From NCBI GenBank assembly GCA_041576815.1, contig JBFGKE010000016.1, positions 8,780 through 72,779 on the forward strand: 64,000 nt of DNA, in the 5' to 3' direction. Source of the DNA: SG8-38 sp041576815. GTDB lineage: Bacteria; Myxococcota_A; Polyangia; Polyangiales; Houyiibacteriaceae. This document shows, piece after piece, positions 42,242 to 51,261 of the stretch. The translations under genes and the position numbers were made by a program. The stretch's first letter is position 1. Each line of letters opens with the position of its first letter. The notes below the pieces were generated by a model that had not been told where the DNA came from, ran no database searches, and saw only the letters and a program-made list of their open reading frames with translations.

Positions 42242-45200
42242 ATGATCAAGGTTAGCTGCCCGTCATGTAATGCGTCTTACGACGTCGACGAGGACCGGTT
42301 GCCCAACGAAGGGCTTCGGATGCGATGCCCGAAGTGTAGCGAAAGCTTTCAGGTTCATCGGGATGGTACGACGGCAAAGACCGGCGGCGGGGCTGCGCCG
42401 AGCACCAATCGGCGTGCCGCACGAAAACGGACGCAGGTTGGCGTCGGCCCGCAGATGCCGCCTCCGGTTTCGCCCGACGCAAAAAAGCAGGCGCCTTCCG
42501 ATTTGCCCGCACCCGGAGGGGAGGTCGATCTACCCGCTCCGTTTGCCGGCGATCTGTTCGGGGACCTCCCCGCGCCCAAGCAAGGCGGTCAGTCGCTCGA
42601 CTTCGATCCGTTTGGTGAGCCGGGAGGGACGGATCTGCCCGCCCCGAAGCAGCCGGAAACCAGCTCTGGGTTCGACCCCTTCGCCGACATGGATCTTCCT
42701 GCGCCGATGTCCGCGCCCGGTGGAACCGATCTGCCGGCTCCACTGAACCGCCCGGCCGGATCGGAAGTCGATCTACCCGCGCCGATGGGTGGGGCGGTTC
42801 CCGGCCCGCACGACGAGGTCGATCTTCCGATGGCGCTGACCGATGCAGAGCTCCCCAGGCCCAAGGTCGAGTCCGCGGTACCGGCCGCGATGGCGTTGGA
42901 CTCCGAGCTCCCCGTGCCGAGCGGGCAGCAGGATCTCCCCATCGCGCGCGAGGATTTCATGGATCTCGGGCTCGACGGCCCCGAGCGGGCCCACGGTGGC
43001 GGTCCCGTCGAGCTCGATTTGCCGGATGGCGACGATCTCGACCTCGAGATGGACCTCGACGACGCTCCGCCGAAGCCTCCGGCGCTCCCACCCGTCGGCC
43101 AGCCGGTCGGGCCCCCAGGGCAAGACCCGATGGCGGACCGTATCAGCCGAGATTCGGCCGAGCTTCAGCTCCCCGAGGCCGACCAGCTGGAGTTCTCCGA
43201 GCTTTCCGAAGGGGCCGGCGGCGTGCAACACATGCCGCACCCCGGAGGCGAAGCCGACGCCGGTTTGGACGAGCCCAAGCCAAAGCTTCGCGTCAAAGCG
43301 ATTTCCGTAAAGGCGCCGCCCTGGCTGCTCAAGGGCGCAGCGACCCTCGCCGCGCTCGGGCTCTTGCTCGGGGTTGGTTTCTACCTCGGGACGACCCAGT
43401 ACGGGCTCTTCGGAATCCACCTCGTCGAGCCGCTGATGCCAGGCGCTGGGGACGAGCTCGCCGTCGCTCAGGCGATCGAGAACGCGGAGCTGACGGCCGC
43501 CGCCGACACGTACGCTGCGTCCCTGCAGGCGCTCCAGGCACTTCGCGGAGCGCGGGAGGACGCGGGCCTCAATCGACAGCTCGCCGCGAGAAGCTTGCTG
43601 CACGAGTCATACCACGCGATTCGGTATGGACAGGACGCCGAGAGCGCGAGCATCGCCGACGAGGTTCGCCTGTTCTTGCAGCGCAGGGGAGACGAAGCGC
43701 CGCGTGTCCACGTCGCGCTTGCAGCGGACGCACTTCGTAACGCGGACAGCGCGGTGGCCGCTTCCGAGATTTCACTCGCCTCGCAAGAAGACCCCAACGA
43801 CGTCTATGTCGACTTGGTGGCCGGCGAGATAGCGATCAAAGCACGGGACGGACAGGCCGCCCTCGAGGCCTTCGGACGCGCGATGAAGAAACACGACAGC
43901 GCACGCGCTCAGTGGGGTCTCACCCGCGCCTACCGCATCCTCGGCGACCAAGAAAAGGCAAAGGCGGCTGCAAAGGCCACCTACGCGCTCAACCCCGAAC
44001 ACACCGGTGCAACCGTCGCAGTTGCAGCCTCGATGCTCGCGGACGGCAAAATCGACGAGGCCTACGCGCTCCTGCAGGTGCCGGCTGGGCTTTCTCCGGA
44101 TTCGGGGGACGTGGCGCGCGCTCGCGCGGACGAATCGGCTGCGCGAACGCTGGTCGCACGCATCGAAGAGCAGCGGGGCCGTCTCGGCGCCGCGCGGGAG
44201 ATGTATGAAAAAGCCATCGAGCTCGACACGGGCAATGTCGAAGCCGCGCTCGGGGCAGCCCGCCTCGTTCTCATGGAGGGTGTTTATCCGGACGCCTACG
44301 CGCGGTTTCAAACCGTGCTCGGCTCCGAGATCCCGCCAGGGGCCGAGATGGACGTGACCGGCAAGCCGAGGGTCGTCGTCGAGGCCAAGCTCGGGGCGGT
44401 CGAGGCGCTTTTGGCCATGGACAAGGCCGAGGAGGCCCAGGCGCTTCTCGCGGATTTGCAGACGCCCGAGCCCGTCAATCGCGACGTCGAGCTCTGGCGC
44501 GGAAAGGTCTACGAAGGCCTGAAGGACACGCGGCAGGCCGTGCGCCATTTCCGAAACGCCATCCAACTGGATCCGACCTCCATTCGAGGATACATCGCGC
44601 TCGCGCAGCACTACACGTCGACGAAGCGCCCGGGCGAAGCGGTCGGTGTGCTGGTCGAAGCGCAGCGAAACGTCGAGATCACCGCGGAGGTGCGTCGGCT
44701 GCTCGGGTGGGCCGAGCTTCAGCGCGGTCGAATCGACGAAGCGATTCAGGAGTTCGGTAGGGCGCTGCGACTCGATCCCGAGGATTCGTCTGCGAGGTTT
44801 GGGCTCGCAATCGCCCACAGGCGCAAGGGAATGCTCGAGGAGGCTGCCGCTGGTCTCGCCGAAGTCGAAGCCCTGGACGCGAAGTTCCCCGGTCTCGCCC
44901 TCGAAAAGGGACGTCTCGCAGAAGCGGCAGGCGACACGGACGGGGCAGTAGAGAGTTACCGCAAGGCACTCGAGGACTCTCCGAACGACGCGGCGTTGAG
45001 GTCTCGCCTCGGAGCCGTCTTGATGCTCACCGGGCAGCTCGAAGAATCCGAGGAGCTCCTCGAGGAAGTGATTGCCGCGCAGCCGTACTCCGCGGAGGCA
45101 GAGCACTTCCTCGGCCGAATCGACATGAAGCGTGGTCAGCTCGAGTCCGCGCGCCAGCATTTCTTGCGCGCTGCGCGCCTCGAATCCGAAAACGGGATGT

Positions 45201-45784
45201 ACCGGATGTATGTCGCATGGGTGGCGCTCGAGACCAACGAAATGACGACCGCCCTACGCGAGCTCGACACCGCCCTGAAGCTCGACCCGAGCCTCGGCGA
45301 TGCCCACTGGCTGCGGGCACGCATCGGAATCCGTGCTGGGACGGTCCGCGACGCGTTGGCGGATCTGCGAAAAGCGATCGAGCTCAACCCGAAACGAATC
45401 GAGTCTTGGGCTGCGATGGGCGAGTGCCACTATCAGCTCGGCCAAGTGAAAGATGCGATCGCGGATTACGAAAAAGCCGTCGAGGGCGACCCGGCGCGTG
45501 GGGACTGGTGGTATCGGCTCGGGCGACTCCAGCTCGATGAAGGTCGCGTGTCACAGGCGCTCGAGTCTCTGACGAAGGCCGTCGCTCCCGGCGATGAGGC
45601 TCCAGAGGGCAAAGCATGGCTTGCCGACGCGCACCGGCTCGTCGGGGACATCCATTTTTCGCAGAACGAGCGGCAGGACGCAGTCGTCCATTACGGACGC
45701 TACCTCGAGCTGTCCTCGCTCGACGCGCTCGACCGGGCAGACGTCGAAGCGAAGCTTCGTAGGCTCGGGGCGGGCCTCGACTGA
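42242..45784 (+). CDS. Large zinc-ribbon / membrane / TPR protein
   Basis: A 1180-residue protein. The N-terminal MJ0042-type zinc ribbon has Cys6, Cys9, Cys29 and Cys32. Residues about 55-350 are acidic and disordered, with eight copies of DLPAP or close variants. One membrane helix lies at about 361-386 (WLLKGAATLAALGLLLGV). About 790 residues of TPR repeats (at least fifteen units) then lie outside the cytoplasm. Similar designs occur in Myxococcota envelope and motility proteins, but I cannot name an orthologue. It likely joins a cytoplasmic partner, bound by the ribbon and DLPAP segment, to a periplasmic scaffold (inference). Confidence 0.87.
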   Translation: MIKVSCPSCNASYDVDEDRLPNEGLRMRCPKCSESFQVHRDGTTAKTGGGAAPSTNRRAARKRTQVGVGPQMPPPVSPDAKKQAPSDLPAPGGEVDLPAPFAGDLFGDLPAPKQGGQSLDFDPFGEPGGTDLPAPKQPETSSGFDPFADMDLPAPMSAPGGTDLPAPLNRPAGSEVDLPAPMGGAVPGPHDEVDLPMALTDAELPRPKVESAVPAAMALDSELPVPSGQQDLPIAREDFMDLGLDGPERAHGGGPVELDLPDGDDLDLEMDLDDAPPKPPALPPVGQPVGPPGQDPMADRISRDSAELQLPEADQLEFSELSEGAGGVQHMPHPGGEADAGLDEPKPKLRVKAISVKAPPWLLKGAATLAALGLLLGVGFYLGTTQYGLFGIHLVEPLMPGAGDELAVAQAIENAELTAAADTYAASLQALQALRGAREDAGLNRQLAARSLLHESYHAIRYGQDAESASIADEVRLFLQRRGDEAPRVHVALAADALRNADSAVAASEISLASQEDPNDVYVDLVAGEIAIKARDGQAALEAFGRAMKKHDSARAQWGLTRAYRILGDQEKAKAAAKATYALNPEHTGATVAVAASMLADGKIDEAYALLQVPAGLSPDSGDVARARADESAARTLVARIEEQRGRLGAAREMYEKAIELDTGNVEAALGAARLVLMEGVYPDAYARFQTVLGSEIPPGAEMDVTGKPRVVVEAKLGAVEALLAMDKAEEAQALLADLQTPEPVNRDVELWRGKVYEGLKDTRQAVRHFRNAIQLDPTSIRGYIALAQHYTSTKRPGEAVGVLVEAQRNVEITAEVRRLLGWAELQRGRIDEAIQEFGRALRLDPEDSSARFGLAIAHRRKGMLEEAAAGLAEVEALDAKFPGLALEKGRLAEAAGDTDGAVESYRKALEDSPNDAALRSRLGAVLMLTGQLEESEELLEEVIAAQPYSAEAEHFLGRIDMKRGQLESARQHFLRAARLESENGMYRMYVAWVALETNEMTTALRELDTALKLDPSLGDAHWLRARIGIRAGTVRDALADLRKAIELNPKRIESWAAMGECHYQLGQVKDAIADYEKAVEGDPARGDWWYRLGRLQLDEGRVSQALESLTKAVAPGDEAPEGKAWLADAHRLVGDIHFSQNERQDAVVHYGRYLELSSLDALDRADVEAKLRRLGAGLD

Positions 45785-45791
45785 GACACGC

Positions 45792-46190
45792 TCACTCGAG
45801 CTGGTTGCGCCCGAACGCGCTCGGCAGAAGCGAGTCGAGCGCATAGTCCGCACGTTCGCCCCCCGCGTAGCTCCGGATCGCGAGCTCCGGAGCGAGCTCC
45901 CACAGGAACTGCCGGCAGATGCCGCAGGGTGGCGTGGGGCTGCTTGCGCCCGACACGATCACGAGTGCGGTGAGCTCGCGCTCGCCTGCTGCGATCGCGG
46001 CCGCAAGGGCTGCACGCTCGGCGCATATCGTTGCGCCAAAGCTCGCGTTTTCGACGTTGCAGCCCGTGAAGATGCCGCCCGGGGTCTGGATTGCCGCACC
46101 GACGGCGAACCCGGAATAGGGCGCGTACGCGTGGCTCCGTGCCGCGGCGGCCGCACGCTTCAGAGCCTCCCACCCGGATTCTTCACTCAT
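45792..46190 (-). CDS. cdd: Cytidine deaminase
   Basis: A 132-residue zinc enzyme for pyrimidine salvage. It has the zinc and proton-shuttle motif CAE (Cys56, Glu58) in NASFGATICAERAA, and the second pair PCGICRQ (Cys89, Cys92). The ATG at 46188-46190 overlaps the stop of the purine nucleoside phosphorylase gene (ATGA); a longer frame to 46313 lies inside that gene. It converges on the TPR gene with a seven-base gap. Confidence 0.95.
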   Translation of the reverse strand: MSEESGWEALKRAAAAARSHAYAPYSGFAVGAAIQTPGGIFTGCNVENASFGATICAERAALAAAIAAGERELTALVIVSGASSPTPPCGICRQFLWELAPELAIRSYAGGERADYALDSLLPSAFGRNQLE

Positions 46191-47020
46191 ATCGACTCCA
46201 GGATACCGGAGAGCAGCGCCTCGAATCGCGGCTGCACCCGCTGCGCCGTTTCGCGAACCTCGTCGTGGCCGAGCGGTTGGTCCGACATGCCTGCGGCCAA
46301 GTTCGAGATGCACGAGATCCCCAGCACGCGACAGCCCATGTGCCGGGCGGCGAGCACCTCGAGCACCGTGCTCATCCCAACGGCGTCGGCGCCGACCGTC
46401 CGCAGCATGCGGATTTCGGCAGGCGTCTCGTACGCGGGTCCAAGCAAGCCGGCATAGACCCCACGCCGGAGGGTGAACCCCTGTTGCCGCGCCACCTCGG
46501 AGGCCGTATCCGCGAGCTCGGGATCATAGGCCGTGGTCATGTCGACGAACCGCGGACCGAGCCTTTCGTCGTTGGGGCCCAACAGGCTGCTCGTGCCCGT
46601 CATGTTGATCTGATCGGTGATCGCCATGAGGTCGCCGACCGCGAGCTCCCCAGAGATCCCGCCCGCGGCGTTCGTCACGATCATCGTTTTTGCGCCGAGC
46701 CAACGCATCAGCCGCACCCCGAACACCACGTCCTTCGCGGCGTAGCCTTCGTACAGGTGGGCGCGCCCCTGCATGGCGACGACGGCCCTGCCCCCTTTGC
46801 GGCCGATGACCAAGTTGCCCTCGTGCCCGGCCACGCCGGACAGCGGCATGTGGGGAATTTCGGCGTACGGAATCGTGACCGGCTCCGAAAGCGAAGACGC
46901 ATAGGCCCCGAGCCCCGATCCGAGCACCAGCGCGACCTCCGGCTTCACGATCCCCCGGCGTTCGATTGCCGCTTTGGCCTGGTCGAGCTCTTCGGTCATC
47001 GCGTCCGCATTGTACGCCAC
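46187..47020 (-). CDS. Purine nucleoside phosphorylase (trimeric type)
   Basis: A 277-residue phosphorylase that splits purine nucleosides to base and ribose-1-phosphate. The motifs are those of the low-molecular-mass trimeric family: LGSGLGAYA, GRAHLYEGY, TNAAGG, GPAYETPAEIRM and VGMSTVLEVLAA. ATG 47020 or the Met eight residues later may start it. It is translationally coupled to cdd, making a nucleoside-salvage pair. Confidence 0.95.
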   Translation of the reverse strand: MAYNADAMTEELDQAKAAIERRGIVKPEVALVLGSGLGAYASSLSEPVTIPYAEIPHMPLSGVAGHEGNLVIGRKGGRAVVAMQGRAHLYEGYAAKDVVFGVRLMRWLGAKTMIVTNAAGGISGELAVGDLMAITDQINMTGTSSLLGPNDERLGPRFVDMTTAYDPELADTASEVARQQGFTLRRGVYAGLLGPAYETPAEIRMLRTVGADAVGMSTVLEVLAARHMGCRVLGISCISNLAAGMSDQPLGHDEVRETAQRVQPRFEALLSGILESI

Positions 47021-47041
47021 CTCCGCTATAGTGCCTGCCGG

Positions 47042-47683
47042 ATGATGAAACGAGTCGCGATCGCGTTCTCTGCGCTGTTGCTAGCGTGCGCGAGCAGAGC
47101 TGCCGAGGGCCCAGCTAGCGAAACCGCGGAGGAGGTCTTGGAGGAAGAGGTCGCGCCTCAGGTCATCGAGCCGTCGGTGCTGGTCTCGATCGTGCCCATC
47201 GCGACCGTGGTCGAAATACCGCGCACGTGTGGCGATCCCGTCGAGGAATCCTGCAACGCGCTCGACGACGACTGCGACGGCGTGATCGACGATGGCTGCG
47301 GGTACGGAGCCGGCCTCATTCAAGTCACGGCGTCGTGGGACTCCGGCGCCGACATCGACCTCTACATCACCGGGCCGCTCGGGGACACCTTGAGCTTTCA
47401 GCGCCCGTCCACCCCGTCCGGCGGGCGTTTGGACCACTCCGGGCGGGGCGAGTGCGACCCCGACTTGCCCAATCCGCGGATCGAAAACGCGCGTTGGGTT
47501 GGAAGTCGCCCCCTCGAAGGGATTTACGAAGTCGAGGTCCACTACTGGGGCGAGTGCATCGGCGGGGGCGGGCCCACGAACGTGACGATCTCCGTCGCCG
47601 TCGCGCGACGAATCGCCGGGCAGTATCGCCACAGCCTCCTTCCGGGGGAACGAGTGCGGGTCGTGCGGTTCGTCGTGCAATGA
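47042..47683 (+). CDS. Lipoprotein with MopE-like metal-binding motif
   Basis: A 213-residue lipoprotein, lipobox LLAC (Cys16). A segment near 64-84 reads C-x(7)-CNALDDDCDG-x-IDDGC, the short Asp/Cys motif of the putative metal-binding MopE family that is very common in Myxococcota surface proteins. The second half (SWDSGADIDLYITGPLGDTL) resembles the DUF2135/YfaP beta domain. ATG 47042 is divergent from the phosphorylase gene by 21 bases. Its stop overlaps the next gene (ATGA). Function unknown. Confidence 0.8.
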   Translation: MMKRVAIAFSALLLACASRAAEGPASETAEEVLEEEVAPQVIEPSVLVSIVPIATVVEIPRTCGDPVEESCNALDDDCDGVIDDGCGYGAGLIQVTASWDSGADIDLYITGPLGDTLSFQRPSTPSGGRLDHSGRGECDPDLPNPRIENARWVGSRPLEGIYEVEVHYWGECIGGGGPTNVTISVAVARRIAGQYRHSLLPGERVRVVRFVVQ

Positions 47684-48969
47684 CACCCGCGTGGAAGCGA
47701 CGAGCGTGTGCGTTGTTCTTGACCTTGCAAGGTGGCGCGATCGTCGCTCTCGCGGTCGCCGTACGACAAGGCGCGTCGCCCTCGACGGTCGCCAGCGGTG
47801 TCGCGCTTTGTTTTCTCCCGTATCTCGGTGTGGTTTGGAGTGCGGGCTCGCTCGATCCGAAGACGGCGCGTTTCGTCGGAATCGTGGGCGCCTCGGCATT
47901 CGGCGCCGCGCTCATCGTCTCGCCGCCGGTCCTCTCCGACGACCTCCATCGGTACCTCTGGGAGGGTCGATTGTGGCTGCAAGGCCACAATCCGTATCGT
48001 CACTCGCCCGACGACCCAACGCTGATCGCGCTCCGCGATCTGCACTGGGCCGCCATCAACAACAAGCCGCTCGCCAGCATCTATCCTCCATTCTCTCAGC
48101 TGCTCTTCATCGTGTCGGCGTGGCTCGGCGGAACAGTGTGGGCCGTGAAGCTGATCGCGCTGGCCGCTCACGTCTCGAGCGCGGCGCTGGTCGGCAAGGT
48201 CTGCAGCGACGTTCGAAGCGCGCCGCTCCTTCTAGGGCTGAATCCCTTGTTGTTGAGCGAGAGCGCGCTCAACGGCCACTTCGACATCCTATGCGGCACC
48301 TCGCTGTTGCTAGCCGGCTGGTATGCTTCGAGTAGTGCGTTTGCGCGTGCGGCCGCCGCGGTGTGCGCGGCGGTCGGGCTCAAAATCATCGGCCTCGTCG
48401 GGCTTCCGCTGCTTTGGAAGCGACCCAAGGCTTTGATGTCTGCTGGTTTCGTTTCCATGCTGCTGCTCTTACCACTTGGCTGGTGGCGACCCATCACCGA
48501 TCCCATCTCCGGCGTCGGCCAGTTTGCCCAGCGCTGGCGCGGCAACGAAAGCCTCTTTGCCGTGGTCGAGCGGTTGGCTGCGCTGGCGCTCGATCCCAGC
48601 GAAGCGTCGTTCGTCGCACGAGCTACGGTCATTTTTCTCGTGATCGTCGCGTGCGGGCTCGTCGCGCGCCGGCGCCTACCCGGTGTGCAAGCGGCGCGGG
48701 CGCTCGTGTGGGCGGTCCTGCTCCTCTCGCCCCAAGTCCACCCGTGGTACCTCGCCTGGCTGCTTCCCCTCGAGGTCGCCGCACGGGGTCGCGCGGGTCT
48801 GGTGTGGAGCGCCGCGATTCTCCTTGCCTATGCGCCGCTCGACCGCTGGGTCTCGGAGGGCGTGTGGGTGATGCCCGTCGAGCTTCAGGCGATCGAGTAC
48901 TGCGCCGTCGCGTTGGCACTCCTCGTCGACCCGCGCCGTCCGAGCCTTCGCACGCCGATGTCGGGGTAG
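47680..48969 (+). CDS. Integral membrane glycosyltransferase (GT87/GT-C type)
   Basis: A 429-residue protein with about ten membrane segments. The first loop carries the lipid-linked GT-C motif DDLHRYLWEGRLWLQGHNPY, containing the Asp pair expected of polyprenyl-phosphate-sugar enzymes. SIYPPFSQLLF follows, and a late SPQVHPWYLAWLLP is typical of the GT87/DUF2029 mannosyltransferase group. The start overlaps the MopE-motif lipoprotein stop. It may glycosylate that lipoprotein or a lipid carrier (inference). Confidence 0.87.
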   Translation: MTPAWKRRACALFLTLQGGAIVALAVAVRQGASPSTVASGVALCFLPYLGVVWSAGSLDPKTARFVGIVGASAFGAALIVSPPVLSDDLHRYLWEGRLWLQGHNPYRHSPDDPTLIALRDLHWAAINNKPLASIYPPFSQLLFIVSAWLGGTVWAVKLIALAAHVSSAALVGKVCSDVRSAPLLLGLNPLLLSESALNGHFDILCGTSLLLAGWYASSSAFARAAAAVCAAVGLKIIGLVGLPLLWKRPKALMSAGFVSMLLLLPLGWWRPITDPISGVGQFAQRWRGNESLFAVVERLAALALDPSEASFVARATVIFLVIVACGLVARRRLPGVQAARALVWAVLLLSPQVHPWYLAWLLPLEVAARGRAGLVWSAAILLAYAPLDRWVSEGVWVMPVELQAIEYCAVALALLVDPRRPSLRTPMSG

Positions 48970-49027
48970 GATTTCTCCAGTGTTTTCATGATTTTAGCTG
49001 AGGCATGAGGGTCGCTCCGGTTTTGGG

Positions 49028-49055
49028 TTGCGGGACGATACCCAGCCCTTAGACT
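49028..49055 (+). promoter_or_regulatory. Candidate promoter for rplU-rpmA
   Basis: TTGCGG (49028-49033) and TAGACT (49050-49055) with a 16-base spacer, 37 bases before the rplU ATG. It lies in the 122-base gap that would hold the L21 operon promoter. Confidence 0.4.
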
Positions 49056-49091
49056 TGGCGCCCCGAACGAACGGGAAAGCAGCAATTCACG

Positions 49092-49400
49092 ATGTACGCG
49101 GTCATTCAAACAGGCGGAAAGCAGTACCGGGTCGAGCAGGGCGACACCATTCGCGTCGAGAAGCTCGAGGGCGACGTGGGCCAGAAGGTCGAGTTCACCG
49201 ACGTGCTGATGGTCGGTGGTGAAAAGGTCCAAATCGGCAAGCCTCACGTCGGCGGAGCCAAGGTGACTGCCGAGATCGTCGCACAGGACCTCGCGAAGAA
49301 AATCATCGTGTTCAAGATGAAGCGCCGCAAGGGCTATCGTCGCCGGCGCGGCCACCGGCAGCCGTACACCGAGCTGCGTATCAAGAGCGTGAAAGGCTAG
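49092..49400 (+). CDS. rplU: 50S ribosomal protein L21
   Basis: A 102-residue large-subunit protein. The sequence MYAVIQTGGKQYRVEQGD at the N-terminus and KRRKGYRRRRGHRQPYTEL near the end are diagnostic. It is followed nine bases later by rpmA, the universal order. A candidate promoter lies upstream at 49028-49055. Confidence 0.98.
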   Translation: MYAVIQTGGKQYRVEQGDTIRVEKLEGDVGQKVEFTDVLMVGGEKVQIGKPHVGGAKVTAEIVAQDLAKKIIVFKMKRRKGYRRRRGHRQPYTELRIKSVKG

Positions 49401-49409
49401 GGGCAAGCC

Positions 49410-49670
49410 ATGGCACACAAGAAAGGTCAGGGCTCATCGCGCAACGGGCGCGACTCCAAGCCGCAGTATCGTGGGGTCAAGGTTTTCGGCGGGCAGCAGG
49501 TGCCCGCAGGCAGCATTCTGGTTCGCCAGGTCGGTCAAACGTTCCACCCTGGTCCCAACGTCGGCGTGGGTAAGGACTACACGCTGTGGGCGAAGGTCGA
49601 CGGCGTGGTGAAGTTCGAGCGTCGCGGGCGAAACGGAAAGCGCGTCAGCGTCTACCCCACCGACAGCTGA
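49410..49670 (+). CDS. rpmA: 50S ribosomal protein L27
   Basis: An 86-residue large-subunit protein whose N-terminal tail reaches the peptidyl-transferase centre. It starts MAHKKGQGSSRNGRDS, with no Firmicutes-type cleavable extension. The rest (YRGVKVFGGQQVPAGSILVRQ, GVGKDYTLWA) is standard. The usual obg gene does not follow; a HAD nucleotidase does. Confidence 0.98.
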   Translation: MAHKKGQGSSRNGRDSKPQYRGVKVFGGQQVPAGSILVRQVGQTFHPGPNVGVGKDYTLWAKVDGVVKFERRGRNGKRVSVYPTDS

Positions 49671-49678
49671 GCGACTCC

Positions 49679-51166
49679 TTGCAGGAGCGGTTCCCGGCCC
49701 CGGAGTTCGAGTCGCCCACGGGGAGCGCATTTCCACCGCCCGCGGGTCGGCGCGTGTATTGCAACCGCAACCTGCGCCTCGACCTCGTCAAAGCGGTGGG
49801 TTTCGACATGGACTATACCCTGGCGATCTACCGTCAAGCGGAGATGGATCGCCTGAGCATCGAGGCCACGGTTCGCAAGCTGGTCGAACGAGGGTACCCA
49901 GAGGAGCTGCTCACGATGAAGTACCGGACCGACTTCCCGGTCCGGGGGCTTCTGATCGACCGCAAGCTCGGCAACGTGCTGAAGATGGACCGGTATCGAT
50001 ACGTGAAGACCGCCTACCACGGCTTTCGCAAGCTGACGCGTGAGGAGCGCCGACGTGCCTATCACACGCGGCGCCTGCGACCGGGCACGGGCCGGTACCA
50101 CTGGGTCGATACGCTCTATGCGCTTTCCGAGGTTGCTGTCTACGCGGCCGTGATCGAGCAGCTCGAAAGCCACAACGACCGTCTCGACTACGGGCAGCTC
50201 TTTGCCGACGTTCGCGCGTGCGCCGACCTCTCGCATCAGGACGGCTCCATCCTGGACGTCGTGCTCGAGGACCTGCCGCGCTTCGTAGACCGCGACCCGG
50301 ACCTCGGCGTCCTGTTTCACCGCCTTCGGAGCGCCGGCAAACGTCTGTTCCTGCTGACCAACTCCGGCCCCGAGTACACCGAGGCGATGATGTCGTATCT
50401 GCTCGACGACGCGCTCGAAGAGTACCCGAGCTGGAAGAACTACCTCGACTACATCTGTACAGATTCCAAGAAGCCGGGCTTTTTCCTGGGGAAGGCGCCA
50501 GTCGTCGAGCGCGATTCTGGCTTGGAAGCACGAGAGCTCGCGAGGGGGCGCGTCTATTCGGGGGGCAACATCGTCGACCTCCAGCGCTCCCTCGGATTTG
50601 CGGGCGACGAGGTGCTCTACGTCGGCGATCACATCTATGGCGACGTGCTTCTCGCCAAAAAAGAGTCGACCTGGCGCACTGCGATGATCATCCAGGAGAT
50701 GGATGACGAGCTCCGGGTGCTTCGCGAGCACGCCCTCAGCTTCGAGCGAGCCGGCACGCTCGAGCAGATGCGCGACGGGGTTCAGGACGAGCTCCGCGAG
50801 CGTCAGGCGAGGCTCAAGCGGGTTGAACGGAAGCTCGCCGAGCAGCCATCGGGACCCGAAAAGGCGAAGTGGGATGCCAAGCGAGTGCGACACAGGCGCT
50901 CGATCGACCGCCTACGGGCGCAGCTCAAAGATCTCGATGCGGAAAGCGCGACCCTCGAAGGGGTGTTGGACCAAGCGTTTCATCCGTTCTGGGGCTCCGT
51001 CTTCAAGGCCGGCAGCGAGGTGTCCAGCTTCGGAAATCAGGTCGAGCAGTACGCCGGTATCTACACCTCTCGTGCAACCAATCTCGGACAGTACTCCCCG
51101 ATGCACTACTTTCAGAGCCCGCGTCACCGGATGCCACACGAGCTCGGCACGGTGCTGGGCAGCTGA
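49679..51166 (+). CDS. HAD-superfamily 5'-nucleotidase (PF05761 type)
   Basis: A 495-residue phosphatase of the IMP/GMP-specific cN-II-like HAD group. Motif I is VGFDMDYTLAIY (nucleophile Asp near 41), motif II TNSGPEYT and motif IV VGDHIYGD. A C-terminal coiled coil (about 365-425) precedes the family tail (GSVFKAGSEVSSFGNQVEQYAGIYTSR). TTG 49679 is the first usable start after the rpmA stop. A GTG near 49752 is an alternative, and the ribosome binding site is weak. It probably acts on purine nucleotides. Confidence 0.9.
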   Translation: MQERFPAPEFESPTGSAFPPPAGRRVYCNRNLRLDLVKAVGFDMDYTLAIYRQAEMDRLSIEATVRKLVERGYPEELLTMKYRTDFPVRGLLIDRKLGNVLKMDRYRYVKTAYHGFRKLTREERRRAYHTRRLRPGTGRYHWVDTLYALSEVAVYAAVIEQLESHNDRLDYGQLFADVRACADLSHQDGSILDVVLEDLPRFVDRDPDLGVLFHRLRSAGKRLFLLTNSGPEYTEAMMSYLLDDALEEYPSWKNYLDYICTDSKKPGFFLGKAPVVERDSGLEARELARGRVYSGGNIVDLQRSLGFAGDEVLYVGDHIYGDVLLAKKESTWRTAMIIQEMDDELRVLREHALSFERAGTLEQMRDGVQDELRERQARLKRVERKLAEQPSGPEKAKWDAKRVRHRRSIDRLRAQLKDLDAESATLEGVLDQAFHPFWGSVFKAGSEVSSFGNQVEQYAGIYTSRATNLGQYSPMHYFQSPRHRMPHELGTVLGS

Positions 51167-51205
51167 GTCGCGACTCTGAATCGTCGCCATGGGCTGATTT
51201 TTCGC

Positions 51206-51233
51206 TTCGCAAAGCAGCGGGCTTGCTTATACT
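51206..51233 (+). promoter_or_regulatory. Candidate promoter for the H1-like gene
   Basis: TTCGCA (51206-51211), 16 bases, then a near-consensus TATACT (51228-51233). Transcription would begin near 51240, inside the palindrome at 51234-51259. Confidence 0.5.
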
Positions 51234-51259
51234 GGCGCTCCCACACGAAAGGGAGCGCC
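51234..51259 (+). promoter_or_regulatory. Perfect inverted repeat covering start site and ribosome binding site
   Basis: GGCGCTCCC (51234-51242), an eight-base loop, and its exact complement GGGAGCGCC (51251-51259), two bases before the ATG. The right arm is the Shine-Dalgarno sequence. It could be an operator at the promoter. In longer read-through RNA it could be a hairpin that hides the ribosome binding site. Confidence 0.55.
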
Positions 51260-51261
51260 AC

